In this document: positions 9,715-17,505 of the stretch, in pieces
Numbering within the stretch: the first letter of the stretch is position 1
Layout: the number at the start of each line of letters is the position of its first letter
Source: Acidobacteriota bacterium
GTDB taxonomy: Bacteria; Acidobacteriota; Terriglobia; Bryobacterales; UBA6623
Length of the DNA stretch: 46,978 nucleotides
Assembly: GCA_027592785.1 (NCBI GenBank)
Contig: JAQCLD010000027.1
Span: forward strand, 1 to 46,978
Direction of reading: 5' to 3'
Program-made: the position numbers and the translations under genes
Notes under the pieces: generated by a model
Seen by the model: the letters and a program-made list of their open reading frames with translations, nothing else
Told to the model about the DNA's origin: nothing
The model's database searches: none

Positions 9715-10553
9715 ACTTTGCAGATGTCGACCGCTTGGCGCAGCGAGGTCATCGGATCGCGCTCAGGGATGAACTCGTGGGCGAAGTATCCGTCGAACCC
9801 TAGGTCAGCAATGGCCTGAGCGATCGCGTTGTAGTTTAGTTCCTGGGTATCGTCGATCTCGTGGCGCCCGGGATTGCCGCCGGTGTGGAAATGGCCGAGG
9901 TATTTCGCGTTGTCACGGATGGTGCGGATCACGTCGCCTTCCATGATTTGCATGTGATAGATGTCGTAGAGCAGCTTGAAGCGGGGCGAGTCGACGCGCT
10001 TGCAGAGTTCGACGCCCCAGGGGGTCGTGTCGCACTGATAGTCGGGGTGATTGACCTTGGAGTTCAGCAACTCCATTTGGATCGTCACGCCGAGGTCCTC
10101 AGCCAGCGGAGTTACCTTCTTCAACAACAGGGTGCAATTGTCCCAGGCTTCGGCGTCGGACATGCCGCGGCGATTGCCCGAGAAACAGATCATATTCGGC
10201 ACGCCGGCTTTCTTGGCCGCAGGCAAGAGCTTGCGGAAGTTGGCCTCAATTAGAGCGTGGTTTTCTTTGCGGTTGAGACCGTCGGAAATCGTGCAGACCC
10301 CCTGGCCCATTGAACAGGTCAAGCCGTACCTCTTTAGCAAAGGCCACTCGTCTTCATTGAGCAGGTCGATGCCGACGATGCCCATCTTGGAGGCTTCGGC
10401 CGCCAGTTCATCGACTGTCATGCTGCGGAAGCACCACTTGCAGACGGCCTGCTTGAGGCGGCCCGCGCCCTGTGCGCCTGCGGGCGCGGCTGCCGCCGAC
10501 AACAGGCCAAGGCCAGCAGCTGCTTGAACGGCTTTGCGACGTGTAATTGGCAT
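9711..10553 (-). CDS. Hydroxypyruvate isomerase-like TIM-barrel protein, exported
   Basis: A 280-residue sugar phosphate isomerase/epimerase family (xylose isomerase-like TIM barrel) protein with a Tat-like leader (MPITRRKAVQAAAGLGLLSA). Metal and catalytic positions of the hydroxypyruvate isomerase group are visible: Glu in 'IQMELLNSK', Asp in 'LLYDIYHMQ', His residues in 'GHFHTGGNPGRHEI', and Glu in 'GYFAHEFIPE'. The characterised family interconverts hydroxypyruvate and tartronate semialdehyde, but exported homologues in Acidobacteriota and Planctomycetes have unknown substrates. The gene is convergent with the glycosyltransferase, and the two stop codons overlap as CTAG. Confidence 0.85.
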   Translation of the reverse strand: MPITRRKAVQAAAGLGLLSAAAAPAGAQGAGRLKQAVCKWCFRSMTVDELAAEASKMGIVGIDLLNEDEWPLLKRYGLTCSMGQGVCTISDGLNRKENHALIEANFRKLLPAAKKAGVPNMICFSGNRRGMSDAEAWDNCTLLLKKVTPLAEDLGVTIQMELLNSKVNHPDYQCDTTPWGVELCKRVDSPRFKLLYDIYHMQIMEGDVIRTIRDNAKYLGHFHTGGNPGRHEIDDTQELNYNAIAQAIADLGFDGYFAHEFIPERDPMTSLRQAVDICKV

Positions 10554-10598
10554 GATTTGGCTGGATCCTAGTACGCGAGCCGCAGTCGTTAGGCCGCG

Positions 10599-10859
10599 TT
10601 ACTTCGCGTTGCTCGTCTTGCGGGCCGAATCGTCGATTACCCTGCCGACTTCTTCGGCAGCATCTTCCACAAATTCGCCTAAATCCTCAGCGGCCGTGCC
10701 GAGGGCATTCGCGGTATCGTCGGCCACGGTCTCGACGTTTTCCACGGCGGAATTGAAGGTCTTATCGAGAGCTTCCGATGTGGTGTCAGGGTTGTCGCAA
10801 GCGGCCACCCCGAACAGGCTCAGGGATAGCGCCAAGATGGATATACGTATTCTCAACAT
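10599..10859 (-). CDS. Small acidic lipoprotein of unknown function
   Basis: An 86-residue protein starting at the ATG at 10859, preceded by a GAGG ribosome-binding site 6-8 nt upstream; a longer start at 10889 would spoil the signal peptide. The leader MLRIRISILALSLSLFGVAAC ends in a lipobox (VAAC), so the mature protein is probably lipidated. The mature part is short, strongly acidic and helical, with repeated Ala/Asp/Glu heptad-like spacing (for example AEDLGEFVEDAAEEVGRVID). It resembles the many small envelope lipoproteins of the entericidin or Lpp kind in style only. No family recognised. Confidence 0.65.
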   Translation of the reverse strand: MLRIRISILALSLSLFGVAACDNPDTTSEALDKTFNSAVENVETVADDTANALGTAAEDLGEFVEDAAEEVGRVIDDSARKTSNAK

Positions 10860-10916
10860 GAACGGACCTCGCTTCCCGTGTTCTAGCATCGCAAAAAAGC
10901 CGTCTGAGAGGAGCAG

Positions 10917-11717
10917 CTAGCGTCGCACCAGAGCGGCGATACGCGCCGGCGCGCCCGAGCCAGCGCCAATTTTCATAGGCAGCGCCACGACCCAAGAGCC
11001 CCGCGCAGGCAGTGCGTCGAGCCCCACCAGATTCTCCAACCCGGTAACGCCCGCGCCCATCAGAATCTGGTGAGTCTGAAAATCTTTCGATGCTCCGTAG
11101 TCAATACTGGCCGTGTCGATGCCCACGGCTTTCACGCCACGTTGCGCAAGGACTTCCGCCAACTCCGGGGCGATGCCGGGGAAGTGCAGCTCGTCCGCTC
11201 GGCCAGGCCGGTCGTCGCCCATGTACTCCAAAGTGTTTGGCCAACGGGCTGACCACCCGGTGCGAATCAAGACGACGTCGTCTGCCGTGATTGGGCCGTA
11301 CTCAGCCTCATACTTCGATAGATCCTCGACAGAAGCAAGGTAGTCGCGGTCCGCGGCGGCTTGGGCGACGACGTCGATGACCACGGCAGGACCGATCAAA
11401 TTGTCGAGAGGGATGTTATCGATCGTCGCTCCTCCCGCGCTGAAGTGTATCGGGGCGTCGAGGTGCGTGCCGGCGTGCTCGCTGACCGCGAAATCGTAGG
11501 CTGAGTAGAAATAGCCGCCTTCTGCCTCGCCCCACGAAGTTTGGACGTGCTCGAATGGCTTTCCGGTGGGCCAGAAAATCGTCTCGGCGTCGTAGGCGTG
11601 AGTCAGGTCAATCCACTGCATGCCCGCGAATGGATCGGTCGATTGGGGCGCCGGAACTTCCGTGCAACCCGCCAGCGCAAGGACGGCGACTAGCACGCAA
11701 AGCTTGCAGTTCGGCAT
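10917..11717 (-). CDS. Cyclase family protein (kynurenine formamidase-like), lipoprotein
   Basis: A 266-residue putative metal-dependent hydrolase. The leader MPNCKLCVLVAVLALAGC ends in a lipobox (LAGC), so it is a probable lipoprotein. The cyclase-family zinc motif H-x-G-T-H-x-D-x-P-x-H is present as 'HAGTHLDAPIHF', and the later 'GVKAVGIDTASIDYG' is also typical. Relatives hydrolyse N-formylkynurenine or act as isatin hydrolases; the substrate here is unknown. It lies 24 nt downstream of the TonB-dependent receptor on the same strand and could be co-transcribed. A CATAAT hexamer 6 nt before the ATG and the lack of a ribosome-binding site suggest a separate leaderless transcript is also possible. 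Confidence 0.87.
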   Translation of the reverse strand: MPNCKLCVLVAVLALAGCTEVPAPQSTDPFAGMQWIDLTHAYDAETIFWPTGKPFEHVQTSWGEAEGGYFYSAYDFAVSEHAGTHLDAPIHFSAGGATIDNIPLDNLIGPAVVIDVVAQAAADRDYLASVEDLSKYEAEYGPITADDVVLIRTGWSARWPNTLEYMGDDRPGRADELHFPGIAPELAEVLAQRGVKAVGIDTASIDYGASKDFQTHQILMGAGVTGLENLVGLDALPARGSWVVALPMKIGAGSGAPARIAALVRR

Positions 11718-11741
11718 GCAGATATTATGCCCTGGACTTGC

Positions 11742-14153
11742 TTACCAGTGCCGTCGAACTTTGATTGAAAAGGAACGCGGCTGCACAACGCGGGTTCCCA
11801 CAAATACGGATTGAAAGTTATAGAGCGCGGTCCGGTCAGTTAGGTTGGATACCTGGGCCACGACTTCCCAGGTCCTGCGATCGCCGGCGTAGTATTCGTA
11901 GCCAACCGCGGCGTCAACGATGGTCCTAGGCTTCACCCGGGGCGGATTGTCGGTCAAATTCACGAATGGCAACTGATCGAAGAAGTCCGGGTCAAGGGCG
12001 ACTTCGGCTGGGTCGGATGGATTCGAAACGAGCCCGGAGTCATAGCGGGTTTGCCAACTGGTCCACCAACTCCGATGCGGACGCCAGGTGAGGTTACTGG
12101 CGACGGACAGCGCCTGGTCGTGATCGATGATGAACGGGCCGGCGCTCAATGTATCCACTGCCGCGGACCCTAAGAACAGCCCGCCCGTAAATGGCGGCGT
12201 GACGACAGCGTGATAGTGGGTCAACCCCAGAGACCCTGACCAGCCATGCCACTCCGGCATGGTCAGCCTCGCTTCGACTCCGTTGACGCGCGAACCCGCC
12301 AGGGAGGTGGGGAAGATGACGCCGGTATTGAGGAAGTTGTCGTTGTCCTGCAAGTCGCTCGAATTCTTGTGATAGTACGCGGCGCTCAATCCGATGATGC
12401 CGGCGAGGCGTTGTTCAAAGCCGACCTCGTAAACGTTCTGCCGCTGCGGCCGCATCAAGATCACGCCGCCGTTCAACGTCCGGCGGACGTCGGGCGGAGC
12501 CAGCGCGCCGGACGCTTCGGAGTTGGCCAACAGTAGGTTCTCATTCGGCGGCGTCTGGTAGTTGCGATTGTAAGAGGCCCTCAGCACCGTACCGGTCTCG
12601 TCGATGCGATACGCTAGGCCTACTCGCGGCTGCAGTTGATTTCCCTTGACCAAGAATCGATAGGCGTCGTAACGCCCACCGAGATTGAAGAGAAAACGTC
12701 CGACACGGAGGCGGTCCTGGGCGAAGACCGTGAACAAGCTTCCCGTGCCCTTTCCGGAAAAGCGGAACCAGTCGCCGTTGCGGGTCAGATCGAAAGGCAT
12801 CAAGTTGGGATTGAAGCTCGACGATGCCGGATCGTTGAAGCCCGCGCTGGTGATCCCGAAGAAGAAATTCTCGCTGACGGGGAAGCGTTGATAATCGACG
12901 CCGAGGCGCAGATGATGCCTGCCGTCGTCGACGTTCCAGCGATTGAAGGTGGAGAAGGTCGAGAGGTGTCGCGCCAGCGAAGCCGTGACCGGCGTGTCGT
13001 TCACACTCGGCAGCAGCTGGGCAATGGTCGTGCGGTACGACGTGGTCGTGTCGAACGTTGTCGTGGGACTCAACAGGCGCACCCAGCCCAGCGAGATGGC
13101 CGAGTCGCGCAACAACCGCCTTTGCTGTTGCCCATTGGCGTGTTGCGAGCGCAAGTTAGCCAGCTGGAAAGAGGAGCGTCCGCTCATGGCGCTGGCCCGC
13201 AAGAAGTCCTTGTCGCTGAGGTGAAAGTCCAAGCGAGTAAAGGCGCGCTCGGAGTTGCCGCCGTTGTGCAAGTTGTCGAGGGACGGACTGTCCAAGAACC
13301 GATTGCTCTTGACCGCCGACGCGGAGGCGAAATAGCCCAGGCGCCCTTGGGACCCGCCGATCTGCAACGCCGTGTTGGCGGCATCGAAGCCGCCGGCCCC
13401 GACTTCCAGAAAACCGAACGTCTTGCCTGCACCGTCGAAGCCCGAGCGCGTGGTGATACTGGCAACGCCGGATACCTTGCTGCCGTACTCAGCCGGCACG
13501 TCGCCGGTGAACAGTTCCAGGGACTGCACTAAGCTCGCGTCGATCGAGGTGGCGAAAGATCCAGTGAACTGGTCCGAGATGGGCATGCCGTCTATGACGT
13601 AGGTCATCTGGTTGTGCGCGCCCCGCGGGTGGATGGCGCCGTTGGCGTTTGCCGCAAAGCCCGGCATGGTCAGCAGGATCGCCTCGATACCGCGGGCGCC
13701 GGGAGGAAGCGGCAGCTTCTCAATCACGTTTAGGTGCAACTCGGCCCTCGTACCGGTGGCCTCGGTGTCGATGAGCGTGGCGTGGTCGGTCGCGGTGACC
13801 TCCAGCGTTTCGCTCTGCGCGGCGACTTGTAAGGTCACCAATCTTTCGACCGGTACGTTCGAGCGCAACGACAGCGCCTCGCGGTGAGCGCCGAAGCCAT
13901 CCGCGGAGATTTCCAGCTCGTAGCCTTGCAGCGGGATGTTGCGCAGCGAGAACAGACCAGTGTCATCCGTCCGTGCGCTGCGCTCAAAGCCGGTCGCCAC
14001 GTTCGACAGCGTCACCGCGGCGGCCGGGATGCCGCTGCCGTCCGCGTCCAGCACCTGGCCCGTTAGCGTCGCTGTCGCCTGGCCGTTGGCTTGCTCGGCC
14101 AGCAGGCCACACAACACAGCTAGGCTCACAAAAAATACTAGATTCATCCTCAT
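11742..14153 (-). CDS. TonB-dependent receptor with carboxypeptidase regulatory-like domain
   Basis: An 803-residue outer-membrane protein. After the signal peptide (about 1-24) comes a carboxypeptidase regulatory-like beta-sandwich ('ATLTGQVLDADGSGIPAAAV', about 28-110). It is followed by a plug domain ('GIEAILLTMPGFAANANGAI', 'MTYVIDGMPISDQFTGS') and a long beta-barrel. The last residues are alternating and end in Trp (FSIKVRRHW), the usual barrel end signal. Acidobacteriota carry many such receptors, thought to import oligomers or chelated metals with TonB. The substrate is unknown. No dedicated transporter is adjacent; a cyclase-family lipoprotein follows. The AT-rich upstream region has TAAATT 7 nt before the ATG and no clear ribosome-binding site. 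Confidence 0.9.
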   Translation of the reverse strand: MRMNLVFFVSLAVLCGLLAEQANGQATATLTGQVLDADGSGIPAAAVTLSNVATGFERSARTDDTGLFSLRNIPLQGYELEISADGFGAHREALSLRSNVPVERLVTLQVAAQSETLEVTATDHATLIDTEATGTRAELHLNVIEKLPLPPGARGIEAILLTMPGFAANANGAIHPRGAHNQMTYVIDGMPISDQFTGSFATSIDASLVQSLELFTGDVPAEYGSKVSGVASITTRSGFDGAGKTFGFLEVGAGGFDAANTALQIGGSQGRLGYFASASAVKSNRFLDSPSLDNLHNGGNSERAFTRLDFHLSDKDFLRASAMSGRSSFQLANLRSQHANGQQQRRLLRDSAISLGWVRLLSPTTTFDTTTSYRTTIAQLLPSVNDTPVTASLARHLSTFSTFNRWNVDDGRHHLRLGVDYQRFPVSENFFFGITSAGFNDPASSSFNPNLMPFDLTRNGDWFRFSGKGTGSLFTVFAQDRLRVGRFLFNLGGRYDAYRFLVKGNQLQPRVGLAYRIDETGTVLRASYNRNYQTPPNENLLLANSEASGALAPPDVRRTLNGGVILMRPQRQNVYEVGFEQRLAGIIGLSAAYYHKNSSDLQDNDNFLNTGVIFPTSLAGSRVNGVEARLTMPEWHGWSGSLGLTHYHAVVTPPFTGGLFLGSAAVDTLSAGPFIIDHDQALSVASNLTWRPHRSWWTSWQTRYDSGLVSNPSDPAEVALDPDFFDQLPFVNLTDNPPRVKPRTIVDAAVGYEYYAGDRRTWEVVAQVSNLTDRTALYNFQSVFVGTRVVQPRSFSIKVRRHW

Positions 14154-14238
14154 AGATTCAAATTTAGCCAGGACTAAATATTAATCTTAGCGATATGCGG
14201 CTCCAGCGTCAAGACGAATCTGAGGGCTCAGCGCCGGA

Positions 14239-14868
14239 TCAAACGATCTCGCGTACAAGCTGGGCGACTTGTTGGCCGAGCTTTTGGTGTTCTTGGGGCT
14301 CGAAGTGAATGCCGTCCGCGTCGCTGCAGCGTATTAGCGTGCCCGTGTCGAAGAAGCGACACCCGCGCAACTCCGCATGTTGCTGGTAGAAGCGCGGCAA
14401 TTGCCGTGATTTCTCGGGCGCTCCTTCGAACATGTCGGCGAAATCGGTGAGCTTAGCTACCGGCGGCGGACACATCAGTAAAACCTTGGGAGCGGCGCCG
14501 CCCGGACCTGTCTTGGTCGCGAGTATCTTGTCGAGCAGCAAGCCGATACTGCGTCCGATGTCGAACGCCGAGACTGAAAAGCGCTTCTTCAGGTCGTTGG
14601 TGCCCAGCATCAGAATGACCAGATCGATGGGGTCGTGGCTCATCAAACAGGGCAGCAGATAAGTCTTGCCGCAGCGGCCTTCTTCGATGGGATCGTCCCA
14701 TACCGTAGTCCGCGCGTTGAGGCCCTCCACAACGACTTGGTAGTCGTCGCCGAGATCATTTTGCACAACGACCGGCCAGCGCGATTCGGGCGGCAGACGC
14801 TCCACGGCGAAGGGCGAACGGCCCCAGGTATTGGAGTCGCCAAAGCAAAGCACGGTTTTCGTCGGCAT
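14239..14868 (-). CDS. SGNH/GDSL-family hydrolase (arylesterase-like)
   Basis: A cytoplasmic-looking esterase of 209 residues from the ATG at 14868 (an ATG 9 nt further upstream is possible). SGNH blocks are complete: nucleophile Ser in 'CFGDSNTWG', Gly in 'VEGLNARTTVWDD', Asn in 'LMLGTNDLKKRF', and the Asp-x-x-His pair in 'DADGIHFEPQEH'. The family hydrolyses esters such as aryl esters, acyl chains or carbohydrate acetyl groups. No signal peptide is seen. It is divergent from the PQQ dehydrogenase gene, with 56 bp between the nearest possible starts. Confidence 0.85.
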   Translation of the reverse strand: MPTKTVLCFGDSNTWGRSPFAVERLPPESRWPVVVQNDLGDDYQVVVEGLNARTTVWDDPIEEGRCGKTYLLPCLMSHDPIDLVILMLGTNDLKKRFSVSAFDIGRSIGLLLDKILATKTGPGGAAPKVLLMCPPPVAKLTDFADMFEGAPEKSRQLPRFYQQHAELRGCRFFDTGTLIRCSDADGIHFEPQEHQKLGQQVAQLVREIV

Positions 14869-14920
14869 CGCGACCATCCTAACGGAGTTGCGCTCACGTT
14901 GGAGAAGGACGAAACGGACT

Positions 14921-14933
14921 AGCGGATTCCGCT
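14921..14933. repeat. Perfect palindrome abutting the PQQ dehydrogenase start
   Basis: AGCGGA-T-TCCGCT is a perfect inverted repeat whose last base touches the ATG at 14934. It could be an operator between the divergent SGNH hydrolase and dehydrogenase genes, or a hairpin that hinders initiation. Confidence 0.4.
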
Positions 14934-16898
14934 ATGGCCGCAGCAACATCCGCAATCATCGCGGCACTTCTTCTTTCACTCGCTACGGCGGCCCCAGCAC
15001 AAGGCATCGACGAGGGGCGCTCGCTCTACCAAGGTCGTTGCCTTTCGTGTCACGGTGACGGCGGAGCGGGCGGCGAATTGGGCCCGAATATCATCGGCCG
15101 CCTAGCCAATCTCGACGACGCTCAAGTCGGCAGTGTCATCCTCAACGGCAAACCAGCCAGCGGCATGCCGGCCTTCGCTATCGGCGACGTCGAGCTGAGC
15201 GGTCTCGTCGCCTATCTACGAACCTTCCGGCCCGGCCCACGGCGCGCCGCGGAGTCCTTGTCTGTTGACCTTGCAACAGGGGGAAGCATCACGGGCGAAG
15301 TGATCGGCCGCAGCCTCAACGATCTGCAGTTACGTACAGTCGACGGCAAGATCGCGCTATTGCGTCCCGATGGCGACAAGTTTCGTCGTGTGACTTCCCA
15401 AGTAGACTGGCCGACCTACCACGGTGACGTTAGCGGCAATCGCTATAGCGAGCTCGATCAGATCAGCGTTGCCAACGTCAGCCGCCTGACGCCCGCGTGG
15501 GTGTACAACGTCAGCGGCGCAGGAAGGTTGCAAACTACGCCGCTGGTCGTCGAGGGCGTGATGTACGTCACCAATGTCAACGAATGCATCGCGCTCGATG
15601 CGGGCACGGGCCGTCAACTTTGGCGGTACACGCGTCCGCGGACGCAGGGCCTGGCAGGAGACGCTGCCTCGGGCATCAACCGCAGCGCCGCCGTCGCAGG
15701 CGATCGGCTGTTCCTGCTCACCGACCACGCGCACATCATGGCACTCAACCGCTTCACCGGCGATCTGCTGTGGGATGCAGTGATGGCCGACTGGCGTCAA
15801 AACTACGGGGCCACGTCCGCGCCGCTCGTCGTCGGCGATCTCGTCGTCTCCGGAATCTCAGGCGGCGACGAAGGCGCTCGCGGCTTCATCGCAGCCTACC
15901 GGCAAGACACCGGCGTGGAGGTCTGGCGTACGTGGAGTGTTCCGGCCCCCGGCGAGCCAGGCTCCGAAACTTGGGGCGCCGATCTTTCACACCCCTCCAG
16001 CGCTACTTGGTTCACGGGAACTTACGACCCGCAACTCGATTTCATCTACTGGCCTGTGGGCAATCCCGGTCCCGACTACAACGGCAGTGACCGCCCTGGC
16101 GACAACCTCTACTCCAACTCGATTCTCGCTCTCGACGCCAAGTCCGGCGCGCTGAAGTGGTACTTCCAATACACGCCCCACGACCTGTGGGACTGGGACT
16201 CGGTTCAGCCTCCCGTCCTCGTCGACATCGACTGGAACAATGAAGACCGCAAGCTGCTGCTGCACGCCAATCGCAACGGCTTCTTCTATCTTCTCGATCG
16301 CGTCACCGGCGAGTTTCTGCTCGGTGAACCGTTCGTCGAGAAGCTCACCTGGGCCAGCGGTCTTGATGAAAAAGGCCGCCCCATTCTCAACCCCAATCAA
16401 ACGCCCACACCCGAGGGCGTCGAGGTTTGCCCCGCAGTCGCAGGCGCCACGAATTGGTTCTCCACTTCCTATAGCCCCGACAGCGGCTACTACTACGTGC
16501 AGACAATGGAGAAGTGCAGCATCTTCCGGTCGCGCGAAGAAGAGTGGCAGGCCGGCCGCTCTTACTACGCCGGCTCCACCAGTCCTGTTCTCGACGAGCA
16601 AACGCGAAAAGTCTTACGGGCAATCGATATCCAAGACGGCGAGATCATGTGGGAACTCCCGCAGATTGGCCCGGCCAACAGTTGGGGCGGCGTTCTATCG
16701 ACCGCGGGCGGCATCGTCATCTTCGGCGAAGACTCCGGCTCGCTCATGGCCGTTGACGGCGAGGACGGCCACGTTCTGTGGAGCCTCCCCACAAACGCAA
16801 TCTGGAAAGCCTCGCCGCTCACCTACATGTTCGACGGCAAACAGTACATCGCCATCGCCGCGGGCCCGAATATTCTGGCCTTTGCCCTCGGCGAGTAG
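14934..16898 (+). CDS. PQQ-dependent alcohol dehydrogenase with N-terminal cytochrome c domain
   Basis: A 654-residue periplasmic quinoprotein. Order: signal peptide (about 1-22), cytochrome c domain with heme site CLSCH (36-40) and a likely Met ligand in 'ASGMPAFA', then an eight-bladed PQQ propeller beginning at 'WPTYHGDVSGNRYS'. Family landmarks include 'WFTGTYDPQLDFIYWPVGNPGPDY', 'RPGDNLYSNS' and 'YTPHDLWDWDSV'. In the last, the catalytic Asp (420) is followed two residues later by Asp (422), the mark of lanthanide-using enzymes. The vicinal Cys-Cys pair of methanol dehydrogenase is replaced by 'GDAASGINR'. It should oxidise an alcohol and pass electrons to its own heme. No PQQ synthesis genes are in the window. 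Confidence 0.9.
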   Translation: MAAATSAIIAALLLSLATAAPAQGIDEGRSLYQGRCLSCHGDGGAGGELGPNIIGRLANLDDAQVGSVILNGKPASGMPAFAIGDVELSGLVAYLRTFRPGPRRAAESLSVDLATGGSITGEVIGRSLNDLQLRTVDGKIALLRPDGDKFRRVTSQVDWPTYHGDVSGNRYSELDQISVANVSRLTPAWVYNVSGAGRLQTTPLVVEGVMYVTNVNECIALDAGTGRQLWRYTRPRTQGLAGDAASGINRSAAVAGDRLFLLTDHAHIMALNRFTGDLLWDAVMADWRQNYGATSAPLVVGDLVVSGISGGDEGARGFIAAYRQDTGVEVWRTWSVPAPGEPGSETWGADLSHPSSATWFTGTYDPQLDFIYWPVGNPGPDYNGSDRPGDNLYSNSILALDAKSGALKWYFQYTPHDLWDWDSVQPPVLVDIDWNNEDRKLLLHANRNGFFYLLDRVTGEFLLGEPFVEKLTWASGLDEKGRPILNPNQTPTPEGVEVCPAVAGATNWFSTSYSPDSGYYYVQTMEKCSIFRSREEEWQAGRSYYAGSTSPVLDEQTRKVLRAIDIQDGEIMWELPQIGPANSWGGVLSTAGGIVIFGEDSGSLMAVDGEDGHVLWSLPTNAIWKASPLTYMFDGKQYIAIAAGPNILAFALGE

Positions 16899-16908
16899 CC
16901 TCAACGGT

Positions 16909-16914
16909 TACACT
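16909..16914 (+). promoter_or_regulatory. Possible -10 element TACACT
   Basis: TACACT is followed by six bases and then GTG-ATG at 16921-16926. No ribosome-binding site is present. It may drive a leaderless message for the secreted hypothetical protein; the -35 region is weak. Confidence 0.3.
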
Positions 16915-16923
16915 GAGCCCGTG

Positions 16924-17460
16924 ATGAAGCTGGCTACCCTCTTCAGCCTCGTCGCCGCTTGCGCGGTTTCGGCGTTGGCTCAGCGCCCTGGCGAACTGCG
17001 AATGATCCCAAACTCGGTTGCCATCGACCGCGTCTCCGTCGGCGCCGACTACGCTGGCCGCGAGGCTTTGTGCGAGCAGCTGCGGCAGATGTCGACCCGT
17101 TCCAAGGAAGTTCCCGTGCTCCCTGAGAACGCCGAACTGCTGTGCGACGGCGATGGCAGCTCGACCTTTGCGTTGCGTTTCCAAACGACGCCCGCCTCCG
17201 CCGACAAAGTGATCTGTGACCTTGCCGCCAAGCCTAGCAGTATCGTCTTCTATCAAATGCGGCCCATCGCCTTACGCAGCGGTTCGACGGTCACGATGGC
17301 TCAGGAACTAGCTGAGAAACTTCAGCCCTCGGGCGTCACGACCGTCGGACGCCTGCTCGGCTCCTTCGGCTTCGTCAACCTGCAGCTTCGCCGCCGCGAT
17401 GCGCAGCAACCATTGCGCGAAATCGGCCTCCACGAGTTGCACCTGCTCTGTAAAAGCTAA
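16924..17460 (+). CDS. Secreted hypothetical protein with four cysteines
   Basis: A 178-residue protein starting at the ATG at 16924, or at the GTG immediately before it. The leader MKLATLFSLVAACAVSALAQ is a clear Sec signal peptide cut after ALA. The mature protein holds four Cys residues, enough for two disulfides. I recognise no domain. It sits 25 nt after the PQQ dehydrogenase and 45 nt before a second PQQ-like propeller gene, all on the same strand, so it may be an accessory periplasmic protein of that cluster. That link is from position only. Confidence 0.75.
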   Translation: MKLATLFSLVAACAVSALAQRPGELRMIPNSVAIDRVSVGADYAGREALCEQLRQMSTRSKEVPVLPENAELLCDGDGSSTFALRFQTTPASADKVICDLAAKPSSIVFYQMRPIALRSGSTVTMAQELAEKLQPSGVTTVGRLLGSFGFVNLQLRRRDAQQPLREIGLHELHLLCKS

Positions 17461-17505
17461 GTGCTCGCTTTGCAGCCGCGTTACCTGCCGCTAAACTAAA
17501 CCCCA

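Noticed and set aside
12636..13532. A 298-residue frame opposite the TonB-dependent receptor, and a 360-residue frame opposite the DUF1549 gene (2912-3994)
   Set aside because: Both are low-complexity, Arg/Ala/Val-rich antisense shadows with no domain and no ribosome-binding site.
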